From: CAWHNT01 sp963830775
GTDB lineage: Bacteria; Pseudomonadota; Alphaproteobacteria; Geminicoccales; Geminicoccaceae
Length of the DNA: 64,000 nucleotides
Direction of reading: 5' to 3'
Assembly (NCBI GenBank): GCA_963830775.1
Contig: CAWHNT010000047.1
Coordinates: 248,001-312,000 of the forward strand
Both the position numbers and the translations under genes were made by a program. Below are positions 51,437-62,397 of the stretch, piece after piece (the first letter of the stretch is position 1; every line of letters begins with the position of its first letter). The notes beneath the pieces were generated by a model. The model was given only the letters and a program-made list of their open reading frames with translations. It was not told where the DNA came from and did not search any database.

Positions 51437-52491
51437 TGCCCGTTCTCCTCAGCCAAGACGAGCCCGACACGCTGCATGGCCCCTGCCAGCGCATCGAGAC
51501 CGCCCGCGTAGGCGATGGTGACCACGGCACCGGAGCGGGCGAAGCTCTCGACGCGCAGGTTCCGTACCTCCGTAAGCGTGCCGAGGGCGTCTTTTATCTG
51601 CACCCAGCTCGCGAGGTCGGCAAGTGGCACCGAGGCACGCAGCTCGGTCAGATCCTCCTCGCGTACGATGAGCCGGCGCTTGACGCCGAGCTCCACCCCC
51701 TCGACCGCCCGCGCCACGGCCCGGGCCAGGAGGGCCGGCTCGTCCTCGTCCGCCGCTGCGGTCAGGGTGTCGCGCAGCAGCGGCTCGCCGGGTCTCTCGC
51801 CCGAGCGGACCTCGATCTCGACGGTGGCGGGTGTTGCCGCTGGCTCGGGGATGCGTGCCTGCGCCAGCAGCGTGGCCACGGCACCGTAGCGGCCGGCCAG
51901 GGCCTGCAGGCTGGCGGTGTCGTTCAACGTCTCGGGTGTCACGGTCGTCGCGTCGCCGGCATCGCCCAGCGGCAGGCGGATCTCAGCGAGCGGGCTCGCT
52001 GCCCCCTCGTTCCAGGCGGCCCGCCACGGATTCGGGTCGCCCCAGAGGTCGAGGCCCTGGCCGGTGTCGAGCACCGGCAGGACCAGCACGGGCTCGGCCC
52101 GGCGGTCGAGATGGGGCGTGCCGGAATCGCGCAAAAGCGCGCGCACCTGGGCCGGCACATAGGCCACGCTCAGGGTGGCGAGATAACGGGTCGCGCTCAG
52201 CCGCTCGTCGGCGATCTGGAAGCTTTCGACAAAGGGCTCGATCGACAGGCCATCCAGGGACGGCAGGCGGGCCGCATCCTCGGGCAGGGTCAGCCGGGCC
52301 AGCAGGCGGCGCAGCCCCTCGCGCTGGCCGGCCAGGAGCGCCTGCTCCCGCGCGGCGACGGCGCTGGCGGCCGTGGCGTCCACCGGTATGCCGGCCACCC
52401 GGAAGAGGTCGGCCTGCGCCTGGGCGCGGACGTGTGCAGGTGCGAAGAGGGTGAGCGCGCACAGGAGCGCACCCAGAAACATCAGGCGCAT
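51364..52491 (-). CDS. DUF2066 protein, secreted
   Basis: 375 residues with a signal peptide (LMFLGALLCALTLFAPAHVRA). The mature region has RVAGIPVDATAASAVAAREQ, FQIADERLSATRYLATLSVAY and VLVLPVLDTGQGLDLWG, the DUF2066 pattern. Function unknown, probably periplasmic. In alphaproteobacteria it is found in this same place, before a PgsA-like gene and hda and divergent from purM. It starts 94 bp from the purM start. Confidence 0.85.
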   Translation of the reverse strand: MRLMFLGALLCALTLFAPAHVRAQAQADLFRVAGIPVDATAASAVAAREQALLAGQREGLRRLLARLTLPEDAARLPSLDGLSIEPFVESFQIADERLSATRYLATLSVAYVPAQVRALLRDSGTPHLDRRAEPVLVLPVLDTGQGLDLWGDPNPWRAAWNEGAASPLAEIRLPLGDAGDATTVTPETLNDTASLQALAGRYGAVATLLAQARIPEPAATPATVEIEVRSGERPGEPLLRDTLTAAADEDEPALLARAVARAVEGVELGVKRRLIVREEDLTELRASVPLADLASWVQIKDALGTLTEVRNLRVESFARSGAVVTIAYAGGLDALAGAMQRVGLVLAEENGQWHLRQAGGLGGYQPPSPVLPATP

Positions 52492-52585
52492 TGCATTGCA
52501 GTTCCGACTGGCGTACCTGCCTCTGCCTTATCAGAAGCCGGTTAACAATGGCATCCGCCCCGTCGAGAGCAAGGTAGGCCCAAGG

Positions 52586-53668
52586 ATGGAGCCGGCTGGC
52601 CGCTACGCCGAAGCCGGCGTCGACATCGACGCCGGCAATGCCCTGGTCGAACGGATCGGGCCCATGGCCCGGAGCACGCGCAGGCCCGGCTGGATGGGGC
52701 CGCTCGGCGGCTTCGGCGCCCTCTTCGATCTCAAGGCCTGCGGCTTCCGCGACCCCTTGCTGGTGGCTTCCACTGACGGATGCGGGACCAAGATCCTGCT
52801 CGCGATCGAGGCCCGGCGCCATCGCGGGATCGGGATCGATCTGGTCGCCATGTCGGTCAACGACGTGGTGGTGCAGGGCGCCACGCCGCTCTTCTTCCTC
52901 GACTATCTTGCCACCGGCCGGCTGCGCGGCGAGGTCGCGGCCGAGGTGATCGAGGGCGTGAGCATGGGCTGCCGGCAGGCCGGCTGTGCCCTGATCGGCG
53001 GCGAGACGGCGGAGATGCCGGGCCTCTACGGGCCGGGCGAGTTCGACCTCGCGGGCTTCGCCGTGGGCGCCGTCGAGCGCGAGCGGCTGCTGCCGCGGGT
53101 GGCCGACATCGAGGATGGCGACGTGCTGCTCGGGCTCGCCTCCTCGGGCGTGCATGCGAACGGCTACACGCTGGTCCGCCTGATCCTGCGCGAGCAGGGC
53201 CTGCGGATCGGGGACGAGGCACCGTTCGCGCCCGGCAAGTCCGTGGCAGACATCCTCCTCGAGCCCACCCGGATCTATGTCGAGAGCTGCCTTGCCGCGA
53301 TCAACGTCGGTGGGGTGAAGGCGCTGGCGCACATCACCGGCGGCGGGCTGGTCGAGAACCTGCCGCGCGTCCTGCCCGAGGGCCACGTCGCCCGGCTCGA
53401 CCTCGGCGCCTGGGAGCTGCCGCCGGTCTTCGCCTGGCTGGCCCGGGCCGGCCGCCTCGACCGGCTGGAGCTGGCCCGCACCTTCAACTGCGGGGTGGGC
53501 ATGGTGCTGGTGGTCGATCCGGCACAGGCCCAGCCGGTGGCGGAGCGGCTGCGCGCCAGCGGCGAGACCGTGCTGAGGATCGGCACGGTGCTGCGCTCGG
53601 CGGGCCGGGCGCGGGTGGAGCTGAGCGGCGTCGAGACGGCATGGCCCAACGGCGCGTCGCGGTCCTGA
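52586..53668 (+). CDS. purM: Phosphoribosylformylglycinamidine cyclo-ligase
   Basis: About 360 residues. It makes aminoimidazole ribotide in purine synthesis using ATP. YAEAGVDIDAGNALVERI at the start, STDGCGTKILLAIE, IGGETAEMPGLYG and ITGGGLVENLPRVLP are standard PurM blocks. The frame is open further upstream, but ATG 52586, after AAGGTAGGCCCAAGG, gives the conserved N-terminus. It overlaps purN by 28 bp, so the two are coupled. Confidence 0.94.
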   Translation: MEPAGRYAEAGVDIDAGNALVERIGPMARSTRRPGWMGPLGGFGALFDLKACGFRDPLLVASTDGCGTKILLAIEARRHRGIGIDLVAMSVNDVVVQGATPLFFLDYLATGRLRGEVAAEVIEGVSMGCRQAGCALIGGETAEMPGLYGPGEFDLAGFAVGAVERERLLPRVADIEDGDVLLGLASSGVHANGYTLVRLILREQGLRIGDEAPFAPGKSVADILLEPTRIYVESCLAAINVGGVKALAHITGGGLVENLPRVLPEGHVARLDLGAWELPPVFAWLARAGRLDRLELARTFNCGVGMVLVVDPAQAQPVAERLRASGETVLRIGTVLRSAGRARVELSGVETAWPNGASRS

Positions 53669-54303
53669 TCTCGGGCAGCGGCTCCAACCTCCAGGCGCTG
53701 ATCGACGGCTGCGCGGCACCAGGCCATCCCGCCCGGATCGTGCTGGTCATCAGCAACCGCGCCGACGCCTACGGCCTCCAGCGCGCCACGCGCGCCGGGA
53801 TCCCGACCCGCACCATCGATCACCGGGCCTTTCCCGACCGCGCCACCTTCGACGCCGCCATCGACGCTGCCCTGCGCGAGGCCGAGGTCGAGCTGATCTG
53901 CCTCGCCGGCTTCATGCGCATCCTGACCGCGGCCTTCGTCGAGGCCTGGCGCGACCGGATGCTGAACGTCCATCCCTCGCTCCTGCCGGCCTTCCGCGGC
54001 CTGCACACCCACGCGCGCGCCCTTGCGGCCGGGGTGCAGGCGCATGGCTGCACGGTGCATCTGGTCCGCGCCGAGCTCGATCTGGGGCCGATCATCGTCC
54101 AGGGCCTGGTGCCGGTGCTGGACGGGGACGACGCCGATGTGCTGGCCGCACGCGTCCTCGAGCTGGAGCATCGCTGCTATCCGGCGGCGTTGGCGCTCGT
54201 GGCGTCGGGCCGGGCGCGTGTGGAGGAGGAGCGGATCGTGGTCGCCGACGAGCGGCCGGGCGAGCGGCTGCTGCTCCACCCGCTGCTGGCCGGGAGCGCC
54301 TGA
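53641..54303 (+). CDS. purN: Phosphoribosylglycinamide formyltransferase
   Basis: 220 residues. It transfers formyl from 10-formyl-THF to GAR. Start VAVLISGSGSNLQALID, then ICLAGFMRILTAAFVE and the active Asn-His pair in MLNVHPSLLPAFRG, with the Asp in ELDLGPIIVQ. The ATG at 53641 lies inside the purM 3' end. The MBL gene starts at the next base after the stop. Confidence 0.94.
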   Translation: MAQRRVAVLISGSGSNLQALIDGCAAPGHPARIVLVISNRADAYGLQRATRAGIPTRTIDHRAFPDRATFDAAIDAALREAEVELICLAGFMRILTAAFVEAWRDRMLNVHPSLLPAFRGLHTHARALAAGVQAHGCTVHLVRAELDLGPIIVQGLVPVLDGDDADVLAARVLELEHRCYPAALALVASGRARVEEERIVVADERPGERLLLHPLLAGSA

Positions 54304-55050
54304 ATGGAGCGCGTGCCGCCCTGGGCCTGGTACCGCGTGCGCCATGTCGGCGACGGGGTGACGCTGATCGACGAGCCGTTCATCAAGGAATTCTTCCGCT
54401 GCAATGTCTGGCATGTGCGCGGCAGCGACCGCGACATGCTGGTCGACAGCGGCATGGGTGTGCTGAGCCTGCGGCGGCACATCCCGCTCGTCTCCGAGAA
54501 GCCGCTGGTTGCCGTCGCCAGCCACACCCATTTCGACCATATCGGCGGCCACTGGGAGTTCCCGGAGCGGCTGGCCCATCCGGCCGAGGCGGACATCCTG
54601 ACCAGCCCGGACCGCGTCAACACCCTGGCGCAGGGCTGTGTCGAGGACACGATCTTCGACCAGCTGCCGCCCGAGCCCTACAGCTCCGCCACCTATGTCC
54701 CGCGGGCCGCCCCTGCGACCCGGCTGATCGAGGACGGCGACGTGATCGACCTCGGCAACCGGACGTTCCAGGTCATCCATACGCCGGGCCACTCGCCGGG
54801 CGGTATCGCCTTGTTCGAGGCCGAGACGGGCATCCTGATCTCGGGCGACATCGTCTATGACGGTCCGCTGCTCGACGATCTGCCGGGCTCGGACCCGTTG
54901 GCCTACGCCCGCAGCCTGGAGCGGCTGCTGGCGCTTCCGGTCAGGGTCGTGCATGGCGGCCACTTCCCCAGCATGGGGGCCGAGCGCTTCAAGGAGCGCG
55001 CGGCCGAGTGGCTGCGGGAGCGGGCGAGCGGGCGTCAGCCGCCCTCGTAG
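54304..55050 (+). CDS. MBL-fold metallo-hydrolase
   Basis: 248 residues. Zinc ligands are in VASHTHFDHIGGHWE (HxHxDH near residue 77), the later His in IHTPGHSPGGIALF, the bridging Asp in LISGDIVYDG, and the final His in VHGGHFPSM. Full length for a glyoxalase II-like/quorum-lactonase-like MBL protein. The substrate is unknown. It begins directly after purN, and its last 16 bp overlap the convergent apt gene. Confidence 0.83.
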   Translation: MERVPPWAWYRVRHVGDGVTLIDEPFIKEFFRCNVWHVRGSDRDMLVDSGMGVLSLRRHIPLVSEKPLVAVASHTHFDHIGGHWEFPERLAHPAEADILTSPDRVNTLAQGCVEDTIFDQLPPEPYSSATYVPRAAPATRLIEDGDVIDLGNRTFQVIHTPGHSPGGIALFEAETGILISGDIVYDGPLLDDLPGSDPLAYARSLERLLALPVRVVHGGHFPSMGAERFKERAAEWLRERASGRQPPS

Positions 55051-55553
55051 GCCAGGAGCGTGGTCGAGGGCACGCCCAGGCCCTCCCGTCCCTTGAGGCC
55101 CAGGAGCTCGATCAGGAACACGGCCCCGGCAACCTCCGCACCTACCTTGTTGAGGAGCTGCACCGAGGCTTTGGCGGTGCCGCCGGTTGCCATCAGGTCG
55201 TCGATCAGCACGACCCGCGTGCCCGGGCGGATCACGCCTTCGGCCACCTGGAGCGTGTCGCTGCCATATTCCAGGTCGTAGGCGTGGCTGATCACGGCGC
55301 CGGGCAGCTTGCCCATCTTGCGGATCATGACGAAGCCCAGGCCCAGCCGGTAGGCGAGGGGGGCCGCGAAGATGAAGCCGCGGCTCTCGATCGCGGCCAG
55401 CAGGGCGGGGCGATAGGCCGTAGCGGCCTCGGCCATCTGCTCGACCGTGGCCCGCCACGCCTCGGGGTGGTTGAGGAGTGTCGAGATGTCGTAGAAAAGG
55501 ATGCCCGGCTTCGGGAAGTCGGGGATTTGCCTGATGTGCGCCTTGAGATCCAT
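55035..55553 (-). CDS. apt: Adenine phosphoribosyltransferase
   Basis: 172 residues. It salvages adenine to AMP. IPDFPKPGILFYDIS at the start is the APT N-terminal signature, ESRGFIFAAPLAY the adenine/phosphate loop, and VVLIDDLMATGGTA the PRPP-binding motif. ATG at 55553; the frame is open further upstream, but this start gives the family length. Its location beside purM-purN groups salvage with synthesis. Confidence 0.94.
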   Translation of the reverse strand: MDLKAHIRQIPDFPKPGILFYDISTLLNHPEAWRATVEQMAEAATAYRPALLAAIESRGFIFAAPLAYRLGLGFVMIRKMGKLPGAVISHAYDLEYGSDTLQVAEGVIRPGTRVVLIDDLMATGGTAKASVQLLNKVGAEVAGAVFLIELLGLKGREGLGVPSTTLLAYEGG

Positions 55554-55599
55554 CCGCGAGCTCCTGTCACGGCCCCCCCGGGTCGCGGGCGTTGATCGC

Positions 55600-56064
55600 A
55601 TGCGGCCGGTCCGGCGCCAAGTGCTGGCCCTGCTCCTCCTCGCGGCTGCGGCTTTCGCACTGCCGGCTCTGGCCTTCGAGCCCGGCACGCTGGCGATCCA
55701 CAGCCATGACGGCACCGTCCACAACTTCATGATCGAGCTCGCCCGCACGCCCGACGAGCGCGCGCAGGGGCTGATGTTCCGCAAGGAGATGGACCCCCAG
55801 GCCGGCATGCTGTTCGATTTCGGCGAGGAGCAGCCGATCGCGATGTGGATGAAGAACACCTTCATCCCGCTCGACATGCTGTTCATCGGCTCGCAGGGCG
55901 AGATCACCGGCATCGCCGCCGGCGCCGAGCCCCAGTCCGAGACCACCATCCCCTCGCCGGGGCCGATCCGCGCCGTGCTCGAGCTCAACGCCGGCACGGC
56001 CCAGCGTCTGGGCATAGGGGTCGGCGATCGCGTCGAGCATCCTATCTTCGGCTCCGGCAGCTAG
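55600..56064 (+). CDS. DUF192 protein, secreted
   Basis: 154 residues with a signal peptide (ALLLLAAAAFALPALA). The DUF192 core is read as ELARTPDERAQGLMFRKEM, then MLFDFGEEQPIAMWMKNT and IPLDMLFIGSQGEI. A small beta-barrel periplasmic protein of unknown function. It is divergent from apt by 46 bp. Confidence 0.88.
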   Translation: MRPVRRQVLALLLLAAAAFALPALAFEPGTLAIHSHDGTVHNFMIELARTPDERAQGLMFRKEMDPQAGMLFDFGEEQPIAMWMKNTFIPLDMLFIGSQGEITGIAAGAEPQSETTIPSPGPIRAVLELNAGTAQRLGIGVGDRVEHPIFGSGS

Positions 56065-56074
56065 GGTCCGGGGC

Positions 56075-56503
56075 ATGAGCGACGTATGGCAGTACCAGGT
56101 GCGGGTAGATTTGAGCCAGGAGCTGGCGGCACTCGCCCGCCGCGATCCGGGCGATCCGGCGCTGGCGCCGTTGAAGAGCATCCTCGACCGGCACGACGCC
56201 GCCCTGATGTGTCAGTACGATGCCTTCGCCGGCTATGTCGCCGAAGCCGAGCGGGAAGGGGTCGAGGCCTACCCGCTCTATCGCTGGACCAGGGCCACGA
56301 TCGAGGACCCGGCGAAGAAGGCCAAGTACCTCAAGTCCTTCACCCTCTACGTCCACGGTCAGGAAGTCTACGGCAAGGCGGAGGCGGACTCGCTGGAGGC
56401 CGAGTTGCGGCCGCTGCTCGACCAGGGCCTGATCACCCGCCTGGCCAAGCACGACACCAATCCCGCCAACAACCCGCAGGCGCCGGCGCGCTACCGGGAC
56501 TAG
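56075..56503 (+). CDS. Hypothetical protein
   Basis: 142 residues, no signal peptide or membrane helix. Mainly helical by composition, with SILDRHDAALMCQYDAFAGY, WTRATIEDPAKKAKYLKSFT and a C-terminal NPANNPQAPARYRD. It follows the DUF192 gene by 10 bp and precedes an alpha/beta hydrolase by 4 bp. I cannot name a family. Clean GC-rich codon use supports a real gene. Confidence 0.65.
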   Translation: MSDVWQYQVRVDLSQELAALARRDPGDPALAPLKSILDRHDAALMCQYDAFAGYVAEAEREGVEAYPLYRWTRATIEDPAKKAKYLKSFTLYVHGQEVYGKAEADSLEAELRPLLDQGLITRLAKHDTNPANNPQAPARYRD

Positions 56504-56507
56504 ACGA

Positions 56508-57398
56508 ATGCAGCACGCCATCCGGCACGCAACGCTCGAGGCGAATGGTGCGAGGCTGCACTACGCCCGCACGGGCTCCGGCCCGCCGCTGGTCCTGCTC
56601 CACGGCTGGCCCGAGTTCTGGCTCACCTGGGAGCCGGTCATGGCCCGGCTGGCCGGCCGCTTCGACCTGATCGCCCCCGACCTGCGCGGCTTCGGCGACA
56701 GCCCGAAGCCCGACGAGGGCCCTTCCGACCGCGCCGGGCCCGAGGTCCATGCGGCAGATCTCCTGGCACTCCTGGACCATCTGGGCCTCGCCCGCGTCGG
56801 GCTCGTCAGCCACGATGTCGGCGCCTACGTGGCCCAGGCATTCGCCCGCGCCCATCCGCAGCGCCTCACCCGCCTGTTCTTCTTCGACTGCCCGCACCCC
56901 GGCATCGGCGCCCGCTGGGCGGAGCCCCTGCATCTGAAGGAGATCTGGTACCAGTCCTTCCACCAGAAGCCCTGGGCCGCGGCGCTGATCGGCTCCTCGC
57001 GCGAGGCCTGCCGGATCTATTTCGGCAACCAGCTCCGCCACTGGGCGGCCGGAAACCCGGCTGCCTTCGACGGCGAGGTGCTCGAGGCCTGGGTCGACAA
57101 TTTCCTGAAGCCCGGCAACCTGCAGGGCGGCTTCGACTGGTACATCAGCGCCAACGCCGCCCGTCTGGCCGCGATGCGGGGCGAGGCGCCGCGCCTGCCG
57201 CCGATCGCAGTCCCGGCCGTGGTGCGCTGGGGTGCCCTCGATCCGGTGCTGAAGGTCGAGTGGATCGACCGCTTGGGCGAGACCTTCACCGACCTCGACG
57301 CCGCTCCGCTCGACGGTGTCGGCCACTTCCCGCACCGTGAGGATCCGGACCGGGCGGCGGCCGAGATCACGGCCTGCTTCGGTGGAGGGCCAGCCTAG
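56508..57398 (+). CDS. Alpha/beta hydrolase (epoxide hydrolase/haloalkane dehalogenase-like)
   Basis: 296 residues. The oxyanion motif HGWPEFW and the nucleophile elbow VSHDVGAYV (Asp near residue 104) are those of epoxide hydrolases and dehalogenases, not of serine esterases. The DPVLKVEWIDRL region carries a second acid, and GVGHFPHRED the catalytic His. The lid includes HLKEIWYQSFHQ. The substrate is uncertain; fluoroacetate/haloacetate dehalogenase is a close alternative. Convergent with the next gene, overlapping by 4 bp. Confidence 0.83.
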   Translation: MQHAIRHATLEANGARLHYARTGSGPPLVLLHGWPEFWLTWEPVMARLAGRFDLIAPDLRGFGDSPKPDEGPSDRAGPEVHAADLLALLDHLGLARVGLVSHDVGAYVAQAFARAHPQRLTRLFFFDCPHPGIGARWAEPLHLKEIWYQSFHQKPWAAALIGSSREACRIYFGNQLRHWAAGNPAAFDGEVLEAWVDNFLKPGNLQGGFDWYISANAARLAAMRGEAPRLPPIAVPAVVRWGALDPVLKVEWIDRLGETFTDLDAAPLDGVGHFPHREDPDRAAAEITACFGGGPA

Positions 57399-58358
57399 CC
57401 GGCAGCGGCCAGCAGCCTGCCGGGAGGCACTGACGTCTGCTGCGGCCCCAGCGCGCCCGTCTCCGCGAGGAAGCCCTCTAGCTCGCGGAAGAAGTGCGCG
57501 CGGACCGGCGGGCGCTCGATCAGGATCTCGTGCTGGGCGTCGGGGAACACGACCAGCCGTCCTTTCGGCAATCGGCGGACAAGCTCGGTCTGGCTGCGGT
57601 TGCAGACGATCCGCTCCAGAGCGGCCTGGCAGACCAGGACGGGCGTCCCGATCGCCTCGAGGTAGCCGGGCCGTCGCGTCAGCGCGATCGAGCGCAGGCT
57701 GGCGGCCAGCCAGCCGTAGGTGACGCCGCCCAGCGCCAGCTCGGGCCGGGTCTCCAGGAGTGCTCGGTAGAGCTCGAACCGGTCCGGGCAGCCGGTCAGC
57801 GGATTGCCCTCGAAGACGCAGCGGGCGATCTGCCATGCGCCCTGGCCCGGCGCATATTTCGAGTGGGCGCCGAGCCGAACGGCGGCAGCGGCGATCATCC
57901 GTGCCACCAGGAAGGGCAGCGGCTTCAGCCGGATGCCCCACATCGGTGCCGTCATCACCGCGGCCGCGAACTCGCCCGGCGCATCGTGCAGGAAGCGCAG
58001 CCCGATCTGCCCGCCCATCGAGTGGGCCAGCATGATGAAGGGCCGCGGCAGCTCCAGCTCTTTGCACCGGTCGAGCGCCGCGCGGAGGTCCTCCAGATAC
58101 TCGCGGTAGTCGTTGATGTGCCCGGGATCGCGCAGCGGCAGCAGCCGGTCCGACAGGCCCTGGCCGCGCCACTCGACATGGGCGGTGGCGAACCCGCGGG
58201 CGAGCAGGTCGCCCGTGGTCTCGGCATACTTCTCGATGAACTCGCCGCGCCCCGGCAGCACGACCACCGTGGCCCGGGCCGAGGCCGGCCGCGCGTGCGC
58301 GAAGCGCAGGCCCACAGCTCCCAGCCCTGATCCGTTCCTCGACCACCGTCTCGTCCAT
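57395..58358 (-). CDS. Alpha/beta hydrolase (monoglyceride lipase/lysophospholipase-like)
   Basis: The core has VVVLPGRGEFIEKYAE, the serine elbow in IMLAHSMGGQIG, DTPVLV-like strand PVLVCQAALE, and the His in DAQHEIL. About 310 residues. The 5' end is uncertain: ATG 58358 (MDETVVEERIRAG) is in a different frame from the core and would need a shift near 58320, while the GTG at 58315 (GLRFAHARPAS) is in frame but leaves a short N-terminus. The substrate is not known. Confidence 0.75.
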
Positions 58359-58492
58359 GCCGGGCGCCTAAGCAGGTGCCCGAGGCACGTCAAGCAGTCC
58401 GCGGGCGTGACGGCTCCTCGGACCATGTGCTAAACGGCACGGCATTCCGCCTGCCCCCTACCCAACCCGAAACGATCGAGACCTGCCGCCCG

Positions 58493-60175
<1,683 letters not shown>

Positions 60176-60206
60176 GACTGGGCCAGTGGAAGGATCGGCT
60201 CAGGGC

Positions 60207-60746
60207 ATGAGGATGTCGCTGGCCGAGTTCCTGTCGTGGGATGACGGGACGGATGCGCGCTACGAGCTCGTCGGCGGCCGCGCGGTCAAGCAGCCACTGG
60301 TTCACGCCAGGCGAGGCCTGATGATCGGCAACGCCGCCGGCGAGATCGACCGCCGGCTCGCGGTCCGGCCGTCATGCGCCGCTGCGGTCAGGAGCGGCGT
60401 CCGGCTCGGAGAGCAGGACTTCTACCTGGCCGACGTCGTCGCTACTTGCGCGCCGCCGTCATCGGAGGCTCACGTCGCCGATCCGTGTCTGGTGGTCGAG
60501 ATCCTGTCCGAAGCTGATCCCGACCGGTGGGCGCTTATCAAGGTGCACGATTATGCCGCGCTGGCGTCTGTGCAGGAGATCTGGCTCATCGACAGTCGGC
60601 GCCGCCATGTCGAGCAGTGGTGGCGCAGTGCCGAGGACCGCTGGATCGTACGCCTGCCGCTCACCGGCTCCGCCACTTTCGACAGTCCGTCTCTAGGCGG
60701 CGAGCCGGTGGCGCTCGACCGGCTCTACCGAAACACCGGCCTATGA
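60207..60746 (+). CDS. Uma2-family protein (putative restriction-endonuclease fold)
   Basis: About 179 residues. The PD-(D/E)xK-like Uma2 pattern is visible: MSLAEFLSWDDGTDARYELVGG, YLADVVATCAPP (expected D position), DPCLVVEILSEADPDR (expected E) and VHDYAALASVQEIWLIDS. These proteins are widespread, often in many copies, and of unknown role. ATG 60207 is preferred; a GTG at 60186 is in frame. It follows ettA by 31 bp. Confidence 0.83.
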   Translation: MRMSLAEFLSWDDGTDARYELVGGRAVKQPLVHARRGLMIGNAAGEIDRRLAVRPSCAAAVRSGVRLGEQDFYLADVVATCAPPSSEAHVADPCLVVEILSEADPDRWALIKVHDYAALASVQEIWLIDSRRRHVEQWWRSAEDRWIVRLPLTGSATFDSPSLGGEPVALDRLYRNTGL

Positions 60747-60753
60747 GCCCGGA

Positions 60754-61047
60754 TCACCCCAGCGAGGCGATGATCTCGCGGTAGGCGGCCTCAGGAAAGG
60801 CCTTCATGGTCCTGGTACGGACATTCCCCAGCATGCCAAGGCTGAGGGTGAACCGGGCCGCTGTGGCGTCGTCGACCGCGTCGTAGATGAAGAGCAGGTC
60901 GTACTCGCCCATGGTCATGAAGACGTGGCGCATATGGCCGCCCATCTCCTCCAGCAACGCCTTGGCGCCGTCGAGCCGCTTCGGCGATTCCCGCACGGCC
61001 TGGATGCCGCGGTCGGTGTAGCTCACGAGGGCTACATAAGCCGGCAT
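60754..61047 (-). CDS. GYD-domain protein
   Basis: 97 residues starting MPAYVALVSYTDRGIQAVRE, with FMTMGEYDLLFIYDAVDD as the GYD core (GEYD). A ferredoxin-like-fold small protein of unknown function. Full length. It lies convergent to the Uma2 gene. Confidence 0.85.
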   Translation of the reverse strand: MPAYVALVSYTDRGIQAVRESPKRLDGAKALLEEMGGHMRHVFMTMGEYDLLFIYDAVDDATAARFTLSLGMLGNVRTRTMKAFPEAAYREIIASLG

Positions 61048-61150
61048 GCCATTCCTCCCCGCAGACGATGGTCTGGCCTGTGCTATGCGTCGCGACCTGC
61101 GCTCCGACAATGGGGTGCGCGGTTCCGTCCTGGGCTAGTCTGTGGCCACC

Positions 61151-62338
61151 ATGGACCTGCCACCCACCCATCCTTCCCGCCCTGCCGGCCGGCGCCTGCG
61201 GCGGAAGGTCTACGAGCTGCTGGAGGCGGAAGAGGCACCGTCGCTGGCCGGCCGCCTTGCAGCCCGGCTCCTCACCTTCCTGATCCTGCTCAGCACCGCC
61301 GCCGCCGTGCTCGACACGGTCGAATCGCTGCATCGGGCATGGCGGCCGCTTCTGCTTGGCATCGAGTTCGTCTGCGTCGCCCTGTTCACGGTCGAATATG
61401 CCGCCCGCGTCTGGTCCGCGGTCGAGGACCGGGCCGGCCGTTACAATCACCCGCTCTGGGGCCGCCTGCGCTTCATGCTGACCCCGCTGGCGCTGATCGA
61501 TCTGGCGGCGATCCTGCCCTACTACCTGGCCGTCATCCTCCCCTTCGACCTCCTTCTCCTCCGCTCGCTCCGGATTCTGCGGGTGCTGAAGCTCACCCGC
61601 TACTCGCCGGCGATTGCCACGATCGAGCTCGTGGTGGTGAACGAGCGCCGCTCATTGGTGGCGGCCATGGGGGTCCTGGCCGTGGCCCTGCTCGTGGCCT
61701 CGGGCATCATGTACCATGTCGAGCGCGACGCGCAGCCCGAGGCGTTCGGCTCGATTCCCGCCGCCATGTGGTGGGCGATCGCGACGCTGACCACGGTGGG
61801 CTACGGCGATGTGGCGCCGGTCACGGCGCTGGGGCGGGTCATCGCCGGGGGCGTGGCGATGATCGGCATCTTCATGTTCGCCCTGCCGACGGCGATCCTG
61901 GGTGCCGGCTTCCTGCAGGAGATCCAGAAGCGGAACTTCGCGGCAGCGGCCGCCATGGTCTCGCGCGCCCCGATGTTCAGCCACCTCGACCCGCCGCAGC
62001 TGGCGGAGCTCACGGCTCTCCTGCGCCCGCGCATGCTGCCGCCCCGCTACATCATCATGCGCCAGGGCGAGCAGGGTGACGCCATGTACTTCATCGACGA
62101 AGGCGAGGTGGCGGTGCAGACCCGCTCCCATCGCAGCGTGCTGGGGCCCGGCTCCTTCGTCGGTGAGCTGGCGCTGCTCGAGGGCCGGCCGCGCAAGGCC
62201 ACCGTGACCACGCTCACCACCTGCCGCCTCCTGGAGCTGGGTGCCGGCGACTTCCACCGCCTCCTCGCCGGCGACGAGACGCTGCGCCGTACCATCCTGG
62301 CCGAAGCCGAGCGCCGCAAAGGCGGGCGCAAGGTCTGA
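61151..62338 (+). CDS. Cyclic-nucleotide-gated potassium channel (MloK1-like)
   Basis: About 395 residues. Six membrane helices with an arginine-containing S4 (LLLLRSLRILRVLKLTRY), the K+ selectivity filter in ATLTTVGYGDVAP near residue 216, and a C-terminal cyclic-nucleotide-binding domain: IIMRQGEQGDAMYFIDEGEV, SFVGELALLEGRPRKATV (phosphate-binding cassette). The short C-linker and lack of cytoplasmic N-domain match the MloK1 class. ATG 61151 is used; a GTG at 61142 is in frame. Confidence 0.9.
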   Translation: MDLPPTHPSRPAGRRLRRKVYELLEAEEAPSLAGRLAARLLTFLILLSTAAAVLDTVESLHRAWRPLLLGIEFVCVALFTVEYAARVWSAVEDRAGRYNHPLWGRLRFMLTPLALIDLAAILPYYLAVILPFDLLLLRSLRILRVLKLTRYSPAIATIELVVVNERRSLVAAMGVLAVALLVASGIMYHVERDAQPEAFGSIPAAMWWAIATLTTVGYGDVAPVTALGRVIAGGVAMIGIFMFALPTAILGAGFLQEIQKRNFAAAAAMVSRAPMFSHLDPPQLAELTALLRPRMLPPRYIIMRQGEQGDAMYFIDEGEVAVQTRSHRSVLGPGSFVGELALLEGRPRKATVTTLTTCRLLELGAGDFHRLLAGDETLRRTILAEAERRKGGRKV

Positions 62339-62397
62339 GGGCAACCTTCCCGGCCGGTCCCGGTTAGTAGCCCGCATTCGACGGGCGGAGCAGGGGC